Shown one piece after another: positions 56,437-64,000 of a DNA stretch of 64,000 bases. The DNA comes from Knoxdaviesia capensis (lineage: Eukaryota > Ascomycota > Sordariomycetes > Microascales > Gondwanamycetaceae). The number at the start of each line of letters is the position of its first letter. The first letter of the stretch is position 1. The notes below the pieces were generated by a model that was given only the letters and a program-made list of their open reading frames with translations, ran no database searches and had not been told where the DNA came from. The stretch lies in assembly GCA_001510575.1 (NCBI GenBank), contig LNGK01000008.1, forward strand, positions 4,143,541-4,207,540, read 5' to 3'. Position numbers and translations under genes: made by a program.

Positions 56437-59400
56437 GGAGTATATAGTAACTACTCAAAAGGGAAATGTCTAGAGGAAGAAAGAGAGAGACTTGAGGAGA
56501 TAGTGTGTTTGAAGCTGATGTAACCCTAGAGAGATTGGATTTCGAGATGTTGCTTATTTGGTTGGCGGTGTTGGAACTTGCGAGACTCGTCTTCTTTTCT
56601 CGTCTAGGAAGGTATTCTAGCCTGGTACGTGCGGTGAGGTTGTAAAGAACAGACAGACACTTTCTGCCCTGTTTCATCCCTCAATGAAGAAAATGCCACC
56701 GCCACTCACTTATTAAATGGCTACCCACATACCTTGACGAGAAGAGAGCACCTAAGGAATTCAATCCAATAAAGGCCAAGCCAAGCAGAGAGAGAGAGAC
56801 AGAGAGACACACTGACTCTTCTCCCTTGCCGGCCGTTTCTGCTTCTGGTGGTGGTTCTCCCACATATCTCACCGGCGGCTTCTTCTTTTCTCTTCTCTCT
56901 GGTTCATGTAACCCCATACGTTGGGAAATCGTCACAGGAGAAGGAACAAGACTGACCCCCCAAAGAAGAAAAGAAAAAAAAAGGGAAAAAAAAAAAAGAG
57001 GCGTTACCTGCAGAATTCAGTCACACACAACCACGCCTCTCCAACACCGCAATTTTATGCTTGCTTGCTTGCTCGTGCGTGCTGAAGGCCGGCTGTGTGA
57101 TATGATCCTTTGGGAGACGTGCTGCGGTGACGTGATTACAGCATGTCTGTGCGAGTAGAGCCTTCTGTTTAGGCATTAATGTTAGACACCTAGTTCTGGT
57201 GGGCCACACACACGGGGTTTATCTTATAGGGTCTGGTCCTCTTTTGGGTGGGTGATCAATAGGTGACGGAGGGCACAACAGCCCAGGTGAGACGAAACAT
57301 CATGGCTGGGCGAGAGAAAGGCAGAATAGGGAGAGAAAAGGAGAAATAGAAAGAAAGGGAAGAAGAAACCAGGAGCCAGCACAGAACGCCGCCTCCTCTT
57401 CACGACCAGTAACTCACACCTGTGCACACAGAGTTGAGTTGCACGACGGCTGGGGAGGAGGAGGGCGCGGTCCAGAACCTGTGGCCAACGAAGAAGAACG
57501 AGATAGTGTGAGAGGCGTTGTTGCATGTAACTATCCAAGTGAGGATTTGCAGAAAAACCGCGCGTACGGCAGGAAGTGTATGTACATAGGGGGTCTTTTA
57601 GTAGCTAGTCTTTCGACTGCGGACTCGGAGCTCTGTATGTTTAACTGTGACGCTTTGCAAGCCATTGCTCTATATATATATATACATGATATGTACGCAT
57701 GGACCGAGGAGGGGAAACGCAGGGAGGAAGACGTGCATGTGTAGAGGATATATTGGCGTGAAAAGCAAGTGCACCACTCTCTTGACCTGCATGCAGGCAG
57801 GGCTTACATTCTTGGAGACCACGCCGTAGATTCGTTTCCCTGCTTGTCTCGGTGACTTCTTGTCTGACAGCAAAGAATTAGAGAGAGAGAGAGATTCTGG
57901 GCGTTTTGGAGATTTTTGATTCAGCCAGGTCACGGAAGCAAGGTGCAAAAGAGAGAAGAGATGCAGATTGAGGACGCCAGCCTTTCCCGGAGTAGGAATA
58001 GTTCGAATCTGAAATCCCGAGAGCTGGAGGAGGGTGTGAATGGTTAGGCGTAGCTGAACCGCGAACCCTAAGCAGCTGCGGTGGCACCAGACATGCATGC
58101 CCACGGAAAAGAGGGTTATTTTCGCCTGCCACAAGGAAACCGCCACTGCAGGGGCAATAAGAGCTGCAAAGGTTGAGCTTAGAGCTTTCTTTCTACTGTT
58201 CAATATTTGTTTATTTTTGGGAGGTTATGAAAATCTCCTTTTTCGCCAGTTCGTTCCGGTGTCAGAGAAATCTGAAGCCAAGCTAGCAAGCTCTAGCCTT
58301 TGAGCCGCCGCCGACGCCGCCACCGCCGTTCGCCGCCGACCCCTGAAGATTTCTAAACAAAATAGATGCATGCAAGCAAGTCCGTGGTTCCGGCTTGACG
58401 CGGTTTTTTGCTTCTTTTTTTCCTTTCTTTTTTTCTCCTTTTTTTCTACCTTGCTATGCAAGTGACAACCAGGGTACACGAAAAATCCTGGGGATGGCGG
58501 CGATATAATTGGCTGGGTCCGCCTCTCTATGACAGGGAAGTCTCTGGGTTGCCCGTCCACTCGTAAAAAAAAAACCCCCCCTGAAGCAAGCGTTGTGTGT
58601 GTGTGTGTTGGAGAAGACCGGGACAGAAGAACGAGGGAAAATAACAAAATTGGCTGGCAGATCTATGTCTGTCTCTGGGGAAAAAGCGGCCTGGAAAAGA
58701 AATTACACAGCAAGCCACCGTGGTTGGCGCGCGCACTCCGGCATATCACAGGGTGGTGGGTGATACACAATGCATGAAGACGATGCCGGGACAAACAGCT
58801 GAGAAGAGTGCATTTATGTGTGTACAGACCGTACGTGCGGACGGGACAAGAGAATGCAGGCATTACTTCCATCGCCGCACCTTGTGTCCACGAAATCGTG
58901 TCGGCAGTAGGTGTGTCTGTAGGGAGTAAGTACAGTATGGACAGAGTATCGACTGTCGTCAGCACCGACCACGGAGGACACGATACTTCCAGACGGGTCC
59001 GGATTGCTGGTCTACTGTACGTAGCTTAGCATGTCCGACCTACTCGCTTGAATTGCACACTATTGAACTAAGCTGAAAGAAAATGAAGCTATTGAAGGGA
59101 AAACGCCACGCATCGAAGGCCTTAATCTGGCCACGTTAGCCATTGCTCCGTACACAGCTATAATGTACTCCGGACCTATGCATCCAGACTACAGAGTAGA
59201 AAATACAACAAGGCCTCACGTGATTATGCTCCTCGCCACAGCAACTCTGACTTTGCATCCAGTCAACCCGGAGAAGATCAGGAGCGATGGTCGTTTCCCT
59301 TCCCTTTTCGTTGTCAGCCAGCCCGGTCTCTCGGCAAATATGTTCCTTGCTTGACTGCACAACATGCAATCTAGCACCACCACCTAAAACCCCCCACATG

Positions 59401-59528
59401 TTAAACCAGCAAAAGAGAACGGGAAAAAAGCCCGGGGGGCCGAATTTAGTGCATGTACCCCTGAACTTTCACCGCCCAGAAGTGTCTTAAACCCCCGATT
59501 CGCTATACAGACTCGCCACTAAACGAGC

Positions 59529-59530
<2 letters not shown>

Positions 59531-59577
<47 letters not shown>
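59531..59577 (+). repeat. (GA)23 microsatellite
   Basis: This is the longest perfect dinucleotide run in the window, 47 nt of GA. Confidence 0.93.
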
Positions 59578-59580
<3 letters not shown>

Positions 59581-61451
59581 CTGAGCGGCTTTGCTGCTAA
59601 AGCCTGGATGTTCCGAGATTTTGCTTGTTTCTTTCAGGGCAGGAGGAACCCTCATCCCGGGCCTAGCCTTCCTTCCCTCCTGTATTGTATCTGTTTTTAG
59701 CATTCGCAGCTGTTCTCCGATCACGAGAGAGCGATCGCAATATGTACAAGTTACAAGCACTGCACAGCTTCCTCAGTGGCCCCGTTATACTGACAACTGC
59801 CCCGGAGGCACGGGAATTGCACCCTGAACGAGACGCAAAAGCGCTCCACCAGTGACACAGCGAAGCGAACATGCCATCTTGTCCCTCACGCTTCTCGTGT
59901 TCTTGGTTGTTTGGTTCCAATCCCTGTGATGTTGTGTTGTTGTTATGCCCCAATCTCGTTTCTGACCTCACTCACTCACCTCACCCATGTCGACGATACA
60001 TGCAGTGACTGAATTCCCTTTTGGTGACTCTCTGCTTTTTCTTGTGTCTCTGTAACCCCGGTGTCTCGCCTTCTATGTGTGTCATCGTCCTTTTCGTCTC
60101 TTTCCTCTCGTGATGTCCCTCTCGCTCTCGCTCTTGCCCTTCCCTCTTCTGTTTCTTTCTCGTTCCTTCCTCCCCCGGTCGTCTCTGTAACCCGTCATTT
60201 GTGTCTTGTGCGGTGTCTCGTTATATCCATTTTTCTTCTCTGAACAACCTCTCTGGTTTCTGTTCTCAATATCGTCTCTTTTTCTTTTATGTGTCTCTCT
60301 TCTCTTCTTCTCTTCTTCTCGTCTTTCTATTTTCCTTTCTTTTCTTTTTCTTCTTTTTCTTCCTTGCGCTCAATTTATATTTCCGCTTGTTTTTCTTCAC
60401 CACTTCCTTCCTCCCTCGCTCGTCTAATCCCATCCTCGACATCTTTCTTCCCTTCTAGTAAACCTCCGTCCGTCTGTCTGTGCTTATACCAAAACGCCCC
60501 CCATCCACCCATATAGGAAAAAAAAATTAGGCGATCACATCCGTCTTTCTCGTCGATTTTGTTTTCTGTTCGCTCGATCACCCTCTTCCCAGTCTCTTGT
60601 TCCGGTTCCTTCGAGAACTCTTGTTACAGCTTCCTCGAACATCTCGTCAAGGAGTTCCAAGAGACGATAAAATATAAAAAGGAAAACCCTCTTTCTATTC
60701 TGCTGGTCTTGACGACTGTTGCTTCTTCTTTTCTACCTTCGTATCTGTTTGCTGTGGTTGTTTCCTGCAAGATCCGCTTGGGCTTGGGGAATTTTTTTTT
60801 GGGAGGTCCACTCACCCCTATTTCTTTCGCCGCTGTATCCTTTCTCGTATTCTCTTCTGCCTCTCACTCTCTTTTTACGGGCCTCTCTTTTTCTGACCCT
60901 CTTCCTTTTTCTCTCTTCTCTTCTTCTTTCCTTTTCCTCCTCTCTCCACCAACTCCCCCCCGGCCGTCATCTTGTCCCTCTCGGGCGGCTTCTTCTTCTT
61001 TCTTTTCTTTCTTTTCTTGTGTGGACTCGGTCGAACCATCCTCCTCGTTCAGACGCCTTGGTTACTCTGATCGCCGGTTCTGTCCTCCTTCTCAGATCCG
61101 CCGTGGCAGTTGTCTCTCTCCCCGTCTGATATTCCGCTTCAGCCCAATGTCGGCGAACTAACCACTTCAACTTCCACTCCCAAACCTTCGTTTCTCTTTT
61201 TTTTTTTTTTCTCCCCCTTCTTTCTTTTCTTCTATATCGTTCTGTTGGCTGGAGCCGTCTTTCGTTTCTCCTCTCCCGTCCACTGGCCGCCGGCGTCCTT
61301 ATTCTTCAAAACCCCCATCTTTTCTTTTGTGTGTGTTGCCCTTCGTTCTTTGAGCCCACGTCTTTCTGCCTTCGTCACAGCTCCAGATCGAAGCCTGCCG
61401 TCATCCCCCCTCGAGAGTCTTCCCCCTTGAAGGCACACCGTCCGTTGTAAG

Positions 61452-61765
61452 GTATGTACATAGTTGGTCCGTCGAGATCTATAGCCTGTAGCTTGTTTTT
61501 TTTGTGTCGACTAGTCTCACCTACCACCAGCTTTGGCGTTAGTCGAAATCAATTGTACTGGTACCTGATTGCTGCCTTTGGCGTGGGATCGTCCAAGCAA
61601 GGGACGCAAATACCAGATGCACGCTTTTCAATTCACCTATTCCCATATTCCAGACCGCACCCGCCCTTAGCTCGTATCGCTCGTCATACGTCTTGTGCCA
61701 TCTCCCTCAACTCTAAAATATCATGTTGACTGTTGACTAATATGTGGTGCTTTTGCTCATAACAG
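61452..61765 (+). other. Probable 5' UTR intron
   Basis: Donor GTATGT at 61452 and acceptor AACAG at 61761-61765 frame 314 nt with no coding content. Placed between the CT-rich leader and the ATG at 61887, it fits a leader intron. It is an inference from splice signals only. Confidence 0.5.
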
Positions 61766-61886
61766 GGCCTGCACGAAGTACCTCACTGTTGTGTGTTTTG
61801 TTTTCATTTCACCTCTCGAAAACATCTTCCTTCTCGACACTGCTGACACGGCTGCGGATTATCCCAAATACCCCAAGAATTTCGTC

Positions 61887-64000
61887 ATGATACAAACGAG
61901 GTCTTCTTCCTCTTCGACAACTGGACTTCTTCCCCCTTCCCAATCCCAATATACCCAGCAATTCATCGTCGGCCAGCAGCAAAGGCCCCATTTTCACACC
62001 ATGGCTGGCCAACATTCTCTAGCCGGAGCTTACCGAAGCTCGATGGCCCCCATTCAACCCTATGCCTTTACTAGCACCCCGAGTCTCAATACCACCACAC
62101 AGCGTCCGACCCTTCCTGCAACCCGCTCCGCCCACGAATCATCCCAGACCTGGTCCCGGAACAGCGTGCATGGAGCTTCTGCCGCCTATGCCAACACCCA
62201 GAACAATTTTGCCGCCATTCCCAGATCTGGCTCCCGAGATGATTCGTCCATGGGTCTGCGTGTGCAAGTTCCCTTCCTCGCCACAGCTACCATAACGCCT
62301 GTTCCTCCTTCGCCCAGAACCATGCCTGATCGGTATCGTCGTGTGGGAGCTTCCCAACAGCAACAACAACAACAGCAGCAGCAGCAGCAGCAGCAACAAC
62401 AGTCGGGCAGCCGTCCTCACCAATTACAACACCACCAGAGTCTTGGTAACATGACCAACACCAACCTCATTTACCATCATCGCAACGTGAGCGACTCCCG
62501 CGTTGCCCAAGCTCGGATCATGCCCGGAGACCGGCCTTCAAGTGCCTACGGAACCGGCTCAGGCGTTGATGCTACCGGACAATCCTCGAACGATTACGCA
62601 AAGAAGTTTCGCCGCCGAAGCATCCACACCTTGGAATCTGCCGATTATACCAGCCTTACCCCACAGGAATCTCAACAGGATGAATTCACCCGCTCTGATA
62701 TGGCCACTATGCATAACCTCCACCACCAACAACGACAAAATTACTACCCGCAGCAACAACACCAACAGCAGCACAACCACTACACTCAACAGCCCGTTCA
62801 ACAACGTGACAAGGATACAAAAACCCTTCGTGTGGTGTCTCTGTCGGGAGAGTCGCCTGCTCACTCTCGCAGTGGAAGTGATGAGAGCATTGTTTCCAGC
62901 CGTAGCAACAGCTCACGGCTGTCATCTGTAAGTTTCGCCCTGTTCTTCTTGATTTGTTATTTTCGGCTGGGTTTATTCTAGTCGCATTTTCATTGCACTC
63001 CTTTTGCATATTTTTTGGCCCTATCCCACCCATCATCAGCTATCCTTTTTTTTTTCCCCTTTCTTCCAACACCCGGTTCTTTTCCCGTACCCATGTCTCC
63101 AATCCTCCTGGCTTATCTTTCTACCATTCTGCCCTCCATTTCCCCCTTCTTTTCCAATTTTTTAAAATTCCTGGAAGATGGCGAAAAACGCGATGCATTT
63201 TGTTCGTGCATGATCATCCTACATTCTCCATTCTCTATTTTCACCATTTCTTGTCACGAGGTTACATGCATTTGTTCCTCTTCCGACCCCCCTGTTTATT
63301 GGGCTTTTCCCCCCTTCTACTTGTCTGACTCTTTGTGTTTCATTTTGATTTCTCCTCATCTAGGGCAATAATTGTCGCTCGTCTTCTCCTGCACTCGGCA
63401 CATCATCTTCTAAGCACGCCGACGGCGATGATACCTCTCGACGGCCCGACAGCCCATCATCGGTAAATCCTTCGCTTCGCGGTTCCATTCCAGCCGATGC
63501 TACTAAGCGTACTATCACCCCATCCCCGCTCTCCCAGCCGGCGACCATGGCTCTTGATGAGAATTCAGGGCACACCGCCACCAACACCGGTGCATCGATG
63601 ACAACCTCGGTGTCGACGTCTTCGATATCTTCTAGCGCCACCGGTGAAAGCCTCGCTGCTAAGAAACTTGCGGCTATCAGCCAGAACAGTGGGTCAAAGG
63701 CCAAGACCAAAACGTCGCGGCTCCGCCGAGCCTTTTCGTTCGGCAGCATGGCCGAGCTGAGAAAGGCTTCCGAGGCCGACGAGTCGGAGAAGCAGACCGG
63801 CGCTGCTGTTGCTGCTGCTGCTGCTTCTACGGCTACTGGCCTGAATGAATCGATAACCCTCCAAAAGCAACAACCCGCTTCGAACGAGCTCTATGACGAG
63901 GAGCAGGAACGGATTGCCAAGAAGCAGGAAGCGAATGGCTTGGGTAACAACATCTATGGCGGTCGTATGTTCTCGGGATCTTCCGATAACTTGTCCATCT
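61887..64000 (+). CDS. Large Gln/Ser-rich protein, 3' end outside window
   Basis: Exons are 61887-62927 and 63364 onward, open to the window edge with no stop. The intron has GTAAGT..CTAG ends and phase 0. At least 559 residues are visible. The sequence is low in complexity: Ser/Thr-rich start, a poly-Gln run of 16 at about residues 157-172, a second Gln/His stretch near 290-310, and a poly-Ala run near 500. The most constrained part is SRLRRAFSFGSMAELRKAS, followed near the edge by LGNNIYGGRMFSGSSDNLS. Similar segments occur in fungal polarity or septation proteins of the Bni4 sort, but I cannot confirm that. The long leader, with a probable intron, suggests controlled expression. Confidence 0.8.
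62355..62402 (+). repeat. CAA/CAG repeat coding poly-Gln (16)
   Basis: These are sixteen Gln codons, a mix of CAA and CAG, in the large Gln/Ser-rich protein. Confidence 0.92.

Larger units (their letters stand above)
51092..61886. other. Large gene-poor stretch and pyrimidine-rich leader
   Basis: I can support no gene in this 10.8 kb. It holds simple repeats ((AC)n 51526, (TC)n 54029, AGAGCC and (GA)n 56321-56433, (GA)n 59531), a nested direct repeat at 52221-52276 and scattered short frames without motifs. From about 60,000 to 61,450 the + strand is extremely C/T-rich and is probably the promoter and 5' UTR of the gene at 61887. A 5' UTR intron follows. Confidence 0.6.

Noticed and set aside
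1..64000. CRISPR array, prophage, biosynthetic cluster or transposon
   Set aside because: No spaced identical repeats, no terminal inverted repeats with transposase motifs, and no synthase genes. The sequence is fungal nuclear DNA, so CRISPR is not expected.

Overview
This window is nuclear DNA from a filamentous ascomycete (Pezizomycotina), most likely a Eurotiales-type mould. Genes are split by short introns (about 50-180 bp) with GT..AG borders and CTAAC-like branch points. Products match fungal families: a Zn2Cys6 regulator, a Dal5-type permease, Swc5, Yta7 and Iwr1. Coding DNA is GC-rich, whereas intergenic DNA carries long GA/CT, poly-A and other simple tracts. I saw no tRNA, rRNA, transposon or CRISPR array. 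The order-level guess comes from overall protein style and is not proven.

Layout. 1-8.5 kb holds no gene I can support and ends in a pyrimidine-rich leader. 8.5-9.9 kb (+) is a Myb/HTH-like protein gene. 11.1-12.7 kb (-) is iwr1. 13.9-14.8 kb (+) is a basic, proline-rich protein with a metallothionein-like cysteine cluster. 15.0-16.9 kb (-) is a WDR70 homologue. 17.2-18.7 kb (-) is a four-TM protein of unknown function. 19.5-20.6 kb (-) is a PhyH-type dioxygenase. 21.2-22.1 kb holds uncertain small exons. 22.9-24.8 kb (-) is an allantoate-permease-like MFS transporter. 27.4-28.5 kb (+) is swc5. 28.8-29.8 kb (-) and 30.3-31.6 kb (+) are a head-to-head pair, a kappa-class GST and an HSDL2-like dehydrogenase. 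32.4-37.4 kb (-) is the bromodomain AAA ATPase yta7. 37.4-45.3 kb is gene-poor. 45.3 kb (+) is a small Ser-rich protein. 46.7-47.8 kb (-) is a secreted alpha-carbonic anhydrase. 48.8-51.1 kb (-) is a Zn2Cys6 regulator. 51.1-61.9 kb is gene-poor and ends in a leader with a 5'UTR intron. 61.9 kb to the end (+) is a Q/S-rich protein gene that runs off the window.

How the genes relate. Several are housekeeping chromatin or transcription genes (iwr1, swc5, yta7, WDR70) with no sign of being a cluster. The one clear functional unit is the divergent pair at 28.8-31.6 kb. Both products end in K-S-R-L, a peroxisomal PTS1 signal, and they share a 543-bp promoter that contains a CCTCGG hexamer. The second notable item is the metallothionein-like cluster inside a basic protein. 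I see no biosynthetic gene cluster or defence system.
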